Below the pieces are notes generated by a model. It did not search any database, was not told where the DNA came from, and saw only the letters and a list, made by a program, of their open reading frames with translations. A program made the translations under genes and the position numbers. Source: Oligoflexia bacterium (lineage in GTDB: Bacteria; Bdellovibrionota; Bdellovibrionia; Bdellovibrionales; Bdellovibrionaceae). From it: a stretch of DNA of 64,000 bases. Shown piece by piece: positions 41,474-50,321 of this stretch; within the stretch, counting starts at the first letter, position 1, and every line of letters begins with the position of its first letter. Where the stretch lies: assembly GCA_016861345.1 (NCBI GenBank), contig BOLD01000004.1, forward strand, positions 82,177 through 146,176, in the 5' to 3' direction.

Positions 41474-43390
41474 ATGTCGAAATTAGATAGCCAAACACCA
41501 GGCGGACCGATTGAATCAATGTGGGATGACCACAAGTTTCATATGAAACTTGTGAATCCTGCCAACAAAAGAAAACACAATATTATTGTTGTCGGAACAG
41601 GCCTTGCTGGAGCAAGCGCAGCTGCGGCTCTTGGCGAAATGGGTTACAATGTTAAAGCCTTTTGCGTTCACGAGAGCCCAAGGCGGGCACACTCTGTCGC
41701 TGCTCAGGGCGGAATTAATGCAGCCAAGAACTATAAAAATGACGGAGACAGCGTCAATCGACTTTTTTATGACACCATCAAGGGCGGAGACTTCCGCGCT
41801 CGTGAAGCCAACGTCTATCGACTCGCTCAGGTGTCAGCAAATATTATCGACCACTGCGTGGCCCAAGGCGTTCCTTTGGCTCGTGAATATGGCGGTCTAC
41901 TTTCAAACAGATCGTTTGGTGGAGCTCAGGTTTCCCGAACATTCTATGCTCGCGGACAGACGGGCCAGCAGCTTTTAATCGGCGCGTATCAGGCGATGAT
42001 GAGACAGGTCGACAAGAAGCAAGTTACACTGTTCACTCGAAGAGAAATGCTCGATCTAGTTTTGGTCAATGGACAGGCAAAAGGAATTGTGGTTCGAAAT
42101 CTTCTAACTGGCGCAATTGAATCCTACGAGGCCGATGCTGTTGTGATGGCAACAGGGGGATATTCAAACGTCTTTTTCCTTTCGACGAACGCAATGGCTT
42201 GCGCCGTGACTGCCGCATGGAAAGCGCACAAGCGCGGAGCCTTCTTTGCCAATCCTTGCTACACACAAATTCACCCGACATGTATTCCTGTTGCGGGCGA
42301 TATGCAGTCAAAGCTGACGCTAATGTCTGAATCTCTCAGAAATGACGGGCGAGTTTGGGTTCCTAAAATGCAAGGGGACAAGAGACATCCATCACAGATT
42401 CCTGAGAATGAACGAGATTACTATCTTGAGCGCGTCTACCCAAGTTTCGGCAACCTTGCTCCAAGAGACGTTTCTTCTCGCCAGGCTAAGTACCGAGTTG
42501 ACGAGGGCCGCGGAGTTGGCCCTTCGGGCGTGGCTGTTTATCTCGACTTTAAGGACGCAATTAATCGTCTTGGTAAGGCTGCAATTTCAGAAAAGTATGG
42601 AAACTTATTTGAAATGTACGAAAAAATCACGGGTGAAAATCCCTATGAAATGCCAATGAGAATCTATCCCGCGCCACACTATACAATGGGTGGACTATGG
42701 GTGGACTATAACTTGATGAGCACCATTCCTGGTTTGTTTGTACTTGGAGAAGCAAACTTCTCTGATCACGGCGCAAATCGTCTTGGCGCGTCCGCGCTAA
42801 TGCAGGGATTGGCTGACGGATATTTTGTAATCCCCTACACAATTGGAAACTATCTTGCTAACCACAAGACGGAAAAGATTTCGACAACCCATGACTCTTT
42901 CAAAGAGGCTGAAAATCGCGCGAAGTCAGAAATTTCTAAGTTGATGGCCGTGAAGGGTTCTCGCACTGTTGATTCGTTCCATAAAGAGCTTGGTCGAATT
43001 ATGTGGGAATACTGTGGAATGTCTCGAAATAAAGATGGTCTAGCAAAGGCCCTGCAGCAAATTCCAAAACTCAAAGAGCAATTCTGGAATGATGTTAAGG
43101 TTCCTGGAGATGCAAACTATGTGAACCCAGAGCTTGAAAAAGCGGGCCGCGTTGCAGACTTCCTCGAGCTTGGCGAACTGATGTGTCATGACGCCCTTGA
43201 AAGACAAGAATCTTGCGGCGGACACTTCCGAGATGAATTTCAAACTCCAGATGGCGAGGCAAAGCGTGACGACGAGAACTTCTGTCATGTCGCCGCATGG
43301 GAGTGGAATGGCGAAGGCAAGAAGCAAACTCGCCACAAAGAAGAATTGAAATTTGAAAATATTAAACTTGCACAACGCTCGTATAAATAA
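41474..43390 (+). CDS. sdhA: Succinate dehydrogenase flavoprotein subunit
   Basis: Oxidises succinate to fumarate in the TCA cycle. FAD-binding [18 protein letters not shown] (about residue 42) and the covalent-FAD histidine in [16 protein letters not shown] (about 74); the FAD-capping and active-site segment [16 protein letters not shown] is near residue 430. 638 residues, the longer Bacillus/epsilon-type flavoprotein that matches the diheme anchor. Confidence 0.96.
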   Translation: MSKLDSQTPGGPIESMWDDHKFHMKLVNPANKRKHNIIVVGTGLAGASAAAALGEMGYNVKAFCVHESPRRAHSVAAQGGINAAKNYKNDGDSVNRLFYDTIKGGDFRAREANVYRLAQVSANIIDHCVAQGVPLAREYGGLLSNRSFGGAQVSRTFYARGQTGQQLLIGAYQAMMRQVDKKQVTLFTRREMLDLVLVNGQAKGIVVRNLLTGAIESYEADAVVMATGGYSNVFFLSTNAMACAVTAAWKAHKRGAFFANPCYTQIHPTCIPVAGDMQSKLTLMSESLRNDGRVWVPKMQGDKRHPSQIPENERDYYLERVYPSFGNLAPRDVSSRQAKYRVDEGRGVGPSGVAVYLDFKDAINRLGKAAISEKYGNLFEMYEKITGENPYEMPMRIYPAPHYTMGGLWVDYNLMSTIPGLFVLGEANFSDHGANRLGASALMQGLADGYFVIPYTIGNYLANHKTEKISTTHDSFKEAENRAKSEISKLMAVKGSRTVDSFHKELGRIMWEYCGMSRNKDGLAKALQQIPKLKEQFWNDVKVPGDANYVNPELEKAGRVADFLELGELMCHDALERQESCGGHFRDEFQTPDGEAKRDDENFCHVAAWEWNGEGKKQTRHKEELKFENIKLAQRSYK

Positions 43391-43401
43391 GAGGACTCAA
43401 C

Positions 43402-44196
43402 ATGGGTGGATCAAACGGAAAAAATATTAATTTAAAGTTGAAAGTATGGAGACAAAAATCTGGCAAAGAGGCTGGGCATTTTGCCGAGTACGATGCTGTC
43501 GGAGTTTCTACGGATGCCTCTTTTTTGGAAATGCTTGATCAAGTGAACGAAAAACTTGTCGCCAAGGGCGAAGAACCAATTGCTTTTGATCACGACTGTC
43601 GTGAGGGCATTTGTGGAACCTGTGGATTTGTGATTAACGGAAATGCCCATGGCCCTATGAAGGGCACAACTGTCTGCCAGCTCCATATGCGTAAATTCAA
43701 TAATGGCGAAACAATCACGATTGAACCGTGGAGAGCAAAGGCCTTCCCAGTTATTAAAGATTTAATGGTGGACCGCACGGCCTTTGATCGAATTATTTCT
43801 TCGGGTGGATTTATTTCCGTTGATACTGGCAACGCCCAAGATGCGAACTGTCTTCCAATTCCAAAGCCAGATGCTGATGCGGCCTTTTCAGCAGCCGAAT
43901 GTATCGGCTGTGGTGCCTGTGTGGCCTCATGCAAAAATGCATCGGCATCGCTCTTTGTTGCAGCTAAGGTTTCTCATCTTTCTCATCTTCCTCAAGGTCA
44001 AGTTGAAAGAAAAGAGCGAGTTGAGCGGATGGTTGCACAAATGGAAGCCGAGGGTTTTGGCTCCTGCACGGTCACGGGCGCTTGCTCTGCTGCATGTCCC
44101 AAAGGAATTTCACTAACAAACATCGCCCGCATGAACTCAGAACTTCTCTGCTCTGCCCTAACAAAAAAGGAAGGCGTAGCAGGAGACGGAATTTAA
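43402..44196 (+). CDS. sdhB: Succinate dehydrogenase iron-sulfur subunit
   Basis: Carries electrons from FAD to heme. The [2Fe-2S] site is [11 protein letters not shown] (about residue 67), the [4Fe-4S] site [11 protein letters not shown] (about 169) and the [3Fe-4S] site [15 protein letters not shown] (about 222). 264 residues. Last gene of the operon and followed by a terminator. Confidence 0.96.
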   Translation: MGGSNGKNINLKLKVWRQKSGKEAGHFAEYDAVGVSTDASFLEMLDQVNEKLVAKGEEPIAFDHDCREGICGTCGFVINGNAHGPMKGTTVCQLHMRKFNNGETITIEPWRAKAFPVIKDLMVDRTAFDRIISSGGFISVDTGNAQDANCLPIPKPDADAAFSAAECIGCGACVASCKNASASLFVAAKVSHLSHLPQGQVERKERVERMVAQMEAEGFGSCTVTGACSAACPKGISLTNIARMNSELLCSALTKKEGVAGDGI

Positions 44197-44243
44197 TTTT
44201 CACTTTCGCAGGACATCAAATTAACCTTTAAATTTTGCATCAG

Positions 44244-44280
44244 AAGTCTCAGGAGCAGGTCGCTTCTGAGACTTTTCATC
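44244..44280 (+). terminator. Terminator of the sdhCAB operon
   Basis: AAGTCTCAGGAGC and GCTTCTGAGACTT form a 13-pair stem (one G-T pair) with the loop AGGTC, followed by TTTTCATCTTT. Confidence 0.75.
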
Positions 44281-44332
44281 TTTGACCACTTCAATAGACA
44301 GACAACTCAAACTCAAAAGATGGGATTGGGTT

Positions 44333-44548
44333 ATGAAAAAAGTTGGCGATATCATGGCAGAGATGGGTTTTCGAAAAGAGGCCTCGGACTCATTAAAAGA
44401 GGCTTTTGTTCGTCATCTGATTAAAGCAGCAACAGGTGTCGAGGTTTCCCCCGGACCAAACGAGAGAAAAACTAGACCAACGTCTAGACCAGGCGACCAA
44501 CTTTCTTTCGACCTTAGTGATGAAGAAACAGGCAAAAAGACTGGTTAA
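44333..44548 (+). CDS. Small protein of unknown function
   Basis: 71 residues, unrecognised. A helical N-terminal half (VGDIMAEMGFRKEASDSLKE) resembles the start of DUF721/DciA-like proteins only in spacing, then a polar tail with TRPTSRPGDQ and DLSDEETGKK, probably disordered. The frame opens at 44282, but the ATG at 44333 has TTGGGTT before it. It lies between the sdh terminator and the subtilisin leader, so it needs its own promoter. Confidence 0.5.
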   Translation: MKKVGDIMAEMGFRKEASDSLKEAFVRHLIKAATGVEVSPGPNERKTRPTSRPGDQLSFDLSDEETGKKTG

Positions 44549-44642
44549 TGACAGAAACCGAAACATAATCGCAAACTTTTCCACAGGGAAACTCGACTTT
44601 TTTTAAATATTTACAAAATTCCGTTGTCATTCTTTTTTCGGT

Positions 44643-44691
44643 TGGTACCATTTTGGTACCGGCAGCAATGCCTTATTTTTTTTGGGGGGGG
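44643..44691 (+). promoter_or_regulatory. Leader of the subtilisin gene: GGTACC hairpin and T8-G8 tract
   Basis: TTGGTACC occurs twice 11 bases apart, and GGTACCA/TGGTACC can form a 7-pair hairpin with a three-base loop. Eight T (44676-44683) and eight G (44684-44691) follow. The G run is the only ribosome-binding sequence, 7 bases before the ATG at 44699. Slippage in the run would change its length and spacing. Confidence 0.5.
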
Positions 44692-44698
44692 CCCACAC

Positions 44699-46348
44699 AT
44701 GAAGATTCAAGGAAGGATCGCAAGCAGTCTCGCATTATTAGCTCTAGTGGCAGGAAGCTCAGCATTTGCATCAAACGAGCCAGAGGCTGTACCAGGCGAA
44801 TATATTGTTAAACTTAAAAACCAGTACTCAGTACAAGGACTCAATACAATTTCATTGAGTCAGCGACTTGGGGCATATGTGAAGAGCACAATTGCTGACC
44901 AAAATATCGTTGTCGTTAAGCGCGCTGTAGTTGAAACACAAGATTCTGCAGTGAAATCTCTGATGCAGAATTCCCTAGTTGATATTGCAGAACCAAATTT
45001 CATTTATAGAATTAATAAGACGCCAAATGATCCAGAGTTAGGAAAGCTTTGGGGCCTGAAAAACTTTGGCCAAGCAGATTCAAGCAATTCAAAAGGCGTT
45101 GTTGGAATCGATGTTGATGCAGAAAGGGCTTGGGATATCGAAACGGGATCAGAAAGCGTTATCGTCGCCGTTATTGATACTGGCGTGAACTACAACCACC
45201 CCGATCTTAAAGAGAACATCTGGACAAACGAAGCAGAAGCAAATGGAAAGCCTGGCGTTGATGATGATGGAAATGGATTTGTCGATGACGTTCACGGTAT
45301 GAACTTTGTTGATGCCAACAAACCCACACCAGAGCCACTTGATGACCACGGCCACGGAAGTCACTGTTCAGGAACAATTGCAGCCCGTGGAGATGATGGA
45401 AGAGGAATCGTTGGTGTTGCTTGGAAAGCTAAAATCATGGGCGTTAAATTCCTGAGCGCAGAAGGAAGCGGCTCTCTTGAGGGCGCGATTCGCGCAATTG
45501 ATTACGCAACAAAAATGGGTGCGAAAATCATGAGTAACTCTTGGGGCGGCGGCGGCTTCTCTCAAACCCTGAAAGATGCCATTCAGCGATCACACGAAGC
45601 CGGCGCCCTTTTCGTAGCAGCTGCTGGTAACGAATCAAACAACAACGATACAAACCCAACATATCCTTGTTCGTACGATGTTCCAAACGTACTTTCTGTC
45701 GCTGCAATCAACAATAAAGGTGGAATTGCAAGCTTCTCAAACTACGGTAAGAAAATGGTTCATCTTGCGGCTCCTGGTGTGAACATTTACTCGTCAGTAA
45801 CTGGCAATGGATATGACTCATGGTCAGGAACTTCGATGGCAACTCCGCACGTTTCAGGTGTTGCGGCACTTCTTGCTGCTCATGAACCAAATCTCACTGG
45901 TGTTGAGATGAAACAGCGACTGATGTCGACAGTAAAGCCAGTTAGCGCAATTAAGAACAAAGTTAAAACTGGCGGTATGGTCAACGCCTTCTTCGCTCTA
46001 ACAAATCAACAGGCTCCACCAGATATGGATGATCCTGCAATGTGGGCTTCAAAATCTGTATCGGTTTCGTCAACGCATCCTTATGCGAAGAAATCAAACG
46101 AGACTTTTGAGCTTTCTGTTGATGGCGCGAAAGAAATCGCTGTTTACTTCCAGAAATTCGACACAGAAAGAAACTATGATAAAGTCACTTTCTACGACAA
46201 AGCTGGAAAAGTTGTTGGCGTGATGACTGGTGCAGCGGACGATTCATTCTCTCCAGTAATTTCTGGTGATTATGTGAAAATGGTTTTCACATCCGATGAC
46301 TCTGTTGAACGATATGGATTCGATGTAACAAAAATATCTTATCGCTAA
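44699..46348 (+). CDS. Secreted subtilisin-like serine protease (S8)
   Basis: 549 residues: signal peptide (to about residue 24, ending AFAS), an I9-type inhibitory propeptide (PGEYIVKLK to AEPNFIY), the S8 catalytic domain with Asp in VIDTGVNYNHPDL, His in DDHGHGSHCSGT, oxyanion Asn in AAAGNESNNN and Ser in SGTSMATPHVSGVAALL, then about 120 residues resembling a CUB-like beta domain (STHPYAKKSNETFEL, FDTERNYDKVTFYDKAG, SDDSVERYGFDV). All catalytic residues are intact. In a predator such an enzyme could digest prey proteins, which is inference. Confidence 0.93.
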   Translation: MKIQGRIASSLALLALVAGSSAFASNEPEAVPGEYIVKLKNQYSVQGLNTISLSQRLGAYVKSTIADQNIVVVKRAVVETQDSAVKSLMQNSLVDIAEPNFIYRINKTPNDPELGKLWGLKNFGQADSSNSKGVVGIDVDAERAWDIETGSESVIVAVIDTGVNYNHPDLKENIWTNEAEANGKPGVDDDGNGFVDDVHGMNFVDANKPTPEPLDDHGHGSHCSGTIAARGDDGRGIVGVAWKAKIMGVKFLSAEGSGSLEGAIRAIDYATKMGAKIMSNSWGGGGFSQTLKDAIQRSHEAGALFVAAAGNESNNNDTNPTYPCSYDVPNVLSVAAINNKGGIASFSNYGKKMVHLAAPGVNIYSSVTGNGYDSWSGTSMATPHVSGVAALLAAHEPNLTGVEMKQRLMSTVKPVSAIKNKVKTGGMVNAFFALTNQQAPPDMDDPAMWASKSVSVSSTHPYAKKSNETFELSVDGAKEIAVYFQKFDTERNYDKVTFYDKAGKVVGVMTGAADDSFSPVISGDYVKMVFTSDDSVERYGFDVTKISYR

Positions 46349-46374
46349 TTTTCTCTGAAAACGCGATAAGCACT

Positions 46375-46417
46375 AAAGGACTTGCTCTGGGAATGTGAGC
46401 AGGTCCTTTTGTTTTTT
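46375..46417 (+). terminator. Terminator after the subtilisin gene
   Basis: AAAGGACTTGCTC pairs with GAGCAGGTCCTTT (one G-T pair) around a nine-base loop, then TTGTTTTTT. Confidence 0.85.
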
Positions 46418-46463
46418 AACCCCAAAGAAATCGGAACGTATTTCCAGAAATTTAAAATAAGGC

Positions 46464-47327
46464 CTAGCTTAAAAACTTTTCCATTTTCAAATTCACATAA
46501 TCAGGGAAATCAAGCTGAGTGCAGTGAGACCCATAAGGAATAACAACGAACTCGCTTCCCTTAATCAGGCTGTGCATCTCTTCTTGAAACTTCAGTGGAG
46601 TGACCATGTCATGGTCGCCGCTGAGAATAAGCGTAGGCGCCTTGATGTGCCCCAGGTGGTCGTCCCCGTTAAATTTCATCAGGTCTTCGAAAAGAGGCAT
46701 AAAAACCTCGAGTGGAATTTGAGCGACGCCTTTGGCATAGATTTCAATGTCTTTAAATTGAGTCAGACGCAAATTAAAACCACCCGCCAAGCCGCTTAAC
46801 CACATTGAAATTTGATTGTTCGTCGCGGTTTTCCAAAGGGAATTCCACAATGTCGGGTTGTGGTCATATTGAGATTTGACGAGATCAAAAATTGATTCAA
46901 CCACGTCAAGTCCAAACATCCCCTTGATGGGATTTTTCGAAAAGCCATTGATGAAGATCAAGGACTTAATTTTTTCAGGACTCATTGCTGCAAGCTGAAT
47001 GAGAATCGGAACTCCAAAACTATGGCCCGCAAAATGAGCCGACTGAAGACCCAAGTGAGTCATTAAGGACTGAATGTCCTGTGCGATAGACTCAATGGTT
47101 AAGTTATTTAAATTCTCCGGAACAGTGCTTTTATGGTGTCCGCGAATATCAAAAGTAATGACCTGATAAGATTTTGAAAAATAATCGATCTGATGGTGCC
47201 AGTGGTTCATCAGGCAGGCGATGCCGTAGACAAAAATAATTGGCTCACCTGAGCCGCGAACTTCATAGTAAATAGAGGTTCCATCAAAGCTAGAAAGGGA
47301 GCCCGTATTTTTTGTGATCTCAGTCAT
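46464..47327 (-). CDS. Alpha/beta hydrolase
   Basis: 287 residues with the alpha/beta-hydrolase fold: nucleophile elbow GHSFGVPIL (Ser near 102), oxyanion region IFVYGIACLMNHW (HG of the usual motif is YG), acid LILSGDHDMVTP (about 235) and His in YGSHCTQLD (about 264). No signal peptide. Substrate unknown; the class includes esterases, dehalogenases and lactonases. Its start overlaps the upstream FHA gene by 8 bases, suggesting they are made together. Confidence 0.85.
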   Translation of the reverse strand: MTEITKNTGSLSSFDGTSIYYEVRGSGEPIIFVYGIACLMNHWHHQIDYFSKSYQVITFDIRGHHKSTVPENLNNLTIESIAQDIQSLMTHLGLQSAHFAGHSFGVPILIQLAAMSPEKIKSLIFINGFSKNPIKGMFGLDVVESIFDLVKSQYDHNPTLWNSLWKTATNNQISMWLSGLAGGFNLRLTQFKDIEIYAKGVAQIPLEVFMPLFEDLMKFNGDDHLGHIKAPTLILSGDHDMVTPLKFQEEMHSLIKGSEFVVIPYGSHCTQLDFPDYVNLKMEKFLS

Positions 47328-48015
47328 TGCGAAGCCTTACTTTGATTCTTGTTAACCCAACTCCAATAATATCCCCATCAACAAGAAGCGCAGAATCTAC
47401 AGGCTGGCCGTTGAGTTGCACAACTTCTTTTTCGTAGGATTGAAAGCGCACGCCATCTTGGTCCGGAATAATTTCAAATGCCAGGCCAGGACTCTCTGGA
47501 CATTCAAGTTCAACATCAAGAACATCTGCCCCAAAACGTCTTGGACCAAAACCCAAGTAAACGACCTTATCTGTCTGTGGGCCTTCAATAAAGGAAAGTG
47601 TGATTGCTGGCGTAAATGCTTTAACAGGGGTGGGGTTTTCTGCATTTTGCGCAAGCAAATTGGGAACTTCTCGCGCAAGAACATCCACCCACCGACTTGA
47701 AAGACGCATCCCCTCGGGCGAGAGCTGATCGATTTCGATAACCTTTAAAAAAGTTCTCCCAACCTGAAATGAGACCCCCGGAATCAATCCGACCCGCTTT
47801 ACTTTTTGTCCATTAATTAAAATTCCATTCGAAGACCCCAAGTCAACCAGCGCCAAATTTCCAGTGGATTCTTTTTCAACTTGGGCATGAAGAGAGGATA
47901 TTTTCTTGTCAGGAATCAAAATGTCGCCCGTGGTTCTGCCAAGGCGAAAACCATTTAATATCAAATATTTAGATCCAATGTTGTCGCCTTGAATGACCTC
48001 GAGATAAAGTGCCAT
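47320..48015 (-). CDS. FHA-domain protein
   Basis: 231 residues. The N-terminal FHA domain has FRLGRTTGDILIPDKKISSLHAQ split across the phosphothreonine-binding loops, plus DLGSSNGILING. A second, degenerate FHA-like domain fills the C-terminus (FGPRRFGADVLDVEL, VQLNGQPVDSALLVDGDIIGVG). It likely reads Ser/Thr phosphorylation signals; no kinase is visible nearby. Confidence 0.86.
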   Translation of the reverse strand: MALYLEVIQGDNIGSKYLILNGFRLGRTTGDILIPDKKISSLHAQVEKESTGNLALVDLGSSNGILINGQKVKRVGLIPGVSFQVGRTFLKVIEIDQLSPEGMRLSSRWVDVLAREVPNLLAQNAENPTPVKAFTPAITLSFIEGPQTDKVVYLGFGPRRFGADVLDVELECPESPGLAFEIIPDQDGVRFQSYEKEVVQLNGQPVDSALLVDGDIIGVGLTRIKVRLRND

Positions 48016-48068
48016 AGAACCAGTTTAAATTTGGGGGGCCGGAATAACAACTAAATCAGCGATAGGAC

Positions 48069-48097
48069 TTGTGAATACTGGTCCAACATGCTAATTC
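48069..48097 (+). promoter_or_regulatory. Predicted promoter of rpsF-rplI
   Basis: TTGTGA and TAATTC are separated by 17 bases, leaving a leader of about 80 bases before the rpsF GTG. The leader holds no hairpin that I can assign with confidence. Confidence 0.4.
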
Positions 48098-48185
48098 TCT
48101 GCCCTGGTCTTTATTGACTAAAAAATTGAATAACAATCCTTGCCATTGGGACTGGACCCCACTGGCACTAACCGAAAGGAACTTT

Positions 48186-48626
48186 GTGGAAAAATCACAC
48201 GAGTTTAAGAAGCCTTATGAGGCTGTTATCCTGATGCACCCAGATTCAACTCTGGAAGATCAAAAAGAACTTTTCAAAAAGAACAAAGAGATCATCAAAG
48301 GCTTCAAAGGAAGCATGCACTCTTTGGAAACTTGGGGAAAGCGAACACTTGCAAATATGATCGGCAAATCTAAAAAAGCCATCTATTTCCATACAACATT
48401 CGAGGCGCAACCTGCAGCGATTGCTGAGCTCGAGCGTACAATGCGAATCAACGACAAAGTTATTCGTTTTATGCACACGAAAATCGATACTCGCGTTTCA
48501 TTGCCGAAGTTCTTGGAGCAATTTAAAAAAGGTCTTCAAGAAACAGCTCAGCGTGAGCGAGAGAGAGAAGCAAAAGTACAAGCTAAGCGTGCGGCGATGG
48601 CAGCTGCTCGTGAAATGGGCGAATAG
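48186..48626 (+). CDS. rpsF: Ribosomal protein S6
   Basis: Protein of the 30S platform. Core segments YEAVILMHPD, WGKRTLANMIGKSKKAIYFH and ELERTMRINDKVIRFM are typical. The frame opens at 48114, but AAAGGAAC stands right before a GTG at 48186, which gives 146 residues. A charged Arg/Glu/Ala-rich helix of about 35 residues extends the C-terminus. The usual partner gene rpsR does not follow. Confidence 0.94.
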   Translation: MEKSHEFKKPYEAVILMHPDSTLEDQKELFKKNKEIIKGFKGSMHSLETWGKRTLANMIGKSKKAIYFHTTFEAQPAAIAELERTMRINDKVIRFMHTKIDTRVSLPKFLEQFKKGLQETAQREREREAKVQAKRAAMAAAREMGE

Positions 48627-48634
48627 GCAGATCA

Positions 48635-49561
48635 GTGAACAGAGAGCGTTCGACCCTTAAGTTTGCAGCACTTTCGATTCTGGCAAGCATCCTGTCGGTT
48701 CTTGTTGGATTTCTTGGTGCACCCATTTTGCGCGTTTTGAGAAGCGTGTATGGGGCGAAATACTTTTGGTTAACGGGCGCAATACTCTTTTCATGCCTTG
48801 CAGGCTTTGGTGTGTATTCAATGGCTTTTTTGCTAATGGGGACCTGGCTGACTGTCGGTCTTTACTCAGAAGCTGAGGCTAAAGGACACGCTGGATTTGC
48901 GGCGGGACTGATCTCGGTTCTCATTGGAACGGTCTTTGTGATTTACGGGCCGAAGCTTTTGCCCGGAAAAAACATTGATTTTATCGCAGAGGTTGGCAGC
49001 ACGATTGAGTCGATTATGAGTCAAGTCCAGTCGACAAATAATACTCAAGAGTCTTCATCAATGAGCCTTTTTAAAGTAGAACCAAAAACAATCATTGCTC
49101 AAATACCATCTATATTATTTTTGATCTTACTGATGAGTCTTTCTATGGCGCTCATGTTGGATCGAAAAACAGCACTCATGTTCAACGTAAAATACGAAAG
49201 AATCGCATCTCAAATAAGATTGCTCGAGTTTCGCGTACCGGATCACATGATTTGGCTGATGATGGTTTCGTTTCTTCTGACTTTTGTTAAAGTTGGAAAC
49301 GAAGCGGTAACAGTTGTTGCAATGAACGTATTTAACATCATGATGGGTTTTTATTTTTTGCAAGGCCTGGCCATTCTCGAAGTTCTGATGTTGGTCTTTC
49401 GAGCAGGACCATTTATTCGCATGCTTGTTTATTTTATTATAGTAGGTCAGCTGTTCTTTATTCTAAGTGCGGTTGGCGTTATTGATTATTGGATCGACTT
49501 TCGAAGGCGCATAAGAAACTTACGAGCGCGAGGAAGTCACAACAACGGGGAACAAATATGA
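48635..49561 (+). CDS. DUF2232 multi-spanning membrane protein
   Basis: 308 residues with about eight membrane helices, in the position between S6 and L9 where DUF2232 proteins are common. The segment EFRVPDHMIWLMMVSFLL before the last helices is the family's characteristic stretch. Function unknown. GTG start 9 bases after rpsF; stop overlaps the rplI start as ATGA. Confidence 0.8.
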   Translation: MNRERSTLKFAALSILASILSVLVGFLGAPILRVLRSVYGAKYFWLTGAILFSCLAGFGVYSMAFLLMGTWLTVGLYSEAEAKGHAGFAAGLISVLIGTVFVIYGPKLLPGKNIDFIAEVGSTIESIMSQVQSTNNTQESSSMSLFKVEPKTIIAQIPSILFLILLMSLSMALMLDRKTALMFNVKYERIASQIRLLEFRVPDHMIWLMMVSFLLTFVKVGNEAVTVVAMNVFNIMMGFYFLQGLAILEVLMLVFRAGPFIRMLVYFIIVGQLFFILSAVGVIDYWIDFRRRIRNLRARGSHNNGEQI

Positions 49562-50001
49562 AAGTAATTCTTCAAAAAGACGTTAAAGAAGTAGGTAAGG
49601 TTGGAGATCTAGTAAACGTTTCTGCAGGATTTGCACGAAACTTTTTATTTCCACGAAAACTTGCTGCAGAGGCAACAGAGACACGAATTGCAGAGTGGGA
49701 ACACTTAAATCGCGTTGCTGAAGCAAAGAAAAAGAAAGCGGTCGCCGAGCGACAAGCGGTTCTTGCTAAAATTAGCGGAGTATCTGTGAAGTTCAAATCT
49801 GCTGCTGGAGATTCAGACAAGCTTTTCGGAACGATCACAACTTCTGATATCTCTCGCGAGTTGGAAAAAATGGGTCATTCAATTGACCGCAAAGACATCC
49901 ATCTTGAAGAGCACATCAAACTTCTGGGCACTCACAAAGCGACAATCAAGCTTGGTGATGGTCTTGAGGCTGCGATTCAGGTTGTTGTTGAGCGAGCGTA
50001 A
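49558..50001 (+). CDS. rplI: Ribosomal protein L9
   Basis: 50S protein at the base of the L1 stalk. MKVILQKDVKEVGKVGDLVNV and GFARNFLFPRKLA are the defining N-terminal domain; a long charged helix and a C-terminal domain (LFGTITTSDIS, IKLLGTHKATIKL) complete 147 residues. An earlier in-frame ATG at 49489 falls inside the previous gene. Confidence 0.96.
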   Translation: MKVILQKDVKEVGKVGDLVNVSAGFARNFLFPRKLAAEATETRIAEWEHLNRVAEAKKKKAVAERQAVLAKISGVSVKFKSAAGDSDKLFGTITTSDISRELEKMGHSIDRKDIHLEEHIKLLGTHKATIKLGDGLEAAIQVVVERA

Positions 50002-50028
50002 TTATCTTTGATAAAGATGATAACGAAG

Positions 50029-50060
50029 AGGGCTCCTGCAAAGGGGCCCTTTTATTTTTC
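50029..50060 (+). terminator. Terminator after rplI
   Basis: AGGGCTCC and GGGGCCCT pair with one G-T around TGCAAA, followed by TTTTATTTTT. The 3' part overlaps the stop codon of the small convergent gene at 50052. Confidence 0.8.
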
Positions 50061-50222
50061 AGTTTCTAAAATGAGCTCTTGAAGGGCTGCGGCCGCGGCC
50101 TCTCGAACTTGATCAAGGGACTCTGTATTTTCAGGGAAAAGCTGCTTTAAAAATTCGCGCACGGCAGACTCTGGCATATTCCACTGTTTAATCATGATTT
50201 GAACAATCTCTTCCGTGATCAT
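50052..50222 (-). CDS. Small protein of unknown function
   Basis: 56 residues, MITEEIVQIMIKQWNMPESA at the N-terminus, helical, acidic, with an AAAAALQEL segment. AGGGGGTG lies 6 bases before the ATG, a strong ribosome-binding site that argues for a real gene. It lies 99 bases downstream of dnaB on the same strand. Unrecognised; amphipathic helices suggest a binding partner. Confidence 0.55.
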   Translation of the reverse strand: MITEEIVQIMIKQWNMPESAVREFLKQLFPENTESLDQVREAAAAALQELILETEK

Positions 50223-50321
50223 GTTCACACCCCCTGCCTTGATGACAATAATATTGGACCAAGGGGTTAGTCTTTCGGCAAGAAAATGACGTCAATAGGA
50301 CCCAAAGTCTGGCTTAGGAGC

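Noticed and set aside
42066..42311. Antisense frames across sdhA
   Set aside because: They are Arg/Gln-rich products of opposite-strand codons and lack start signals.
44579..44587. DnaA-box-like TTTTCCACA 21 kb from oriC
   Set aside because: A single isolated box with no partner, trio or AT-rich DNA; expected by chance.
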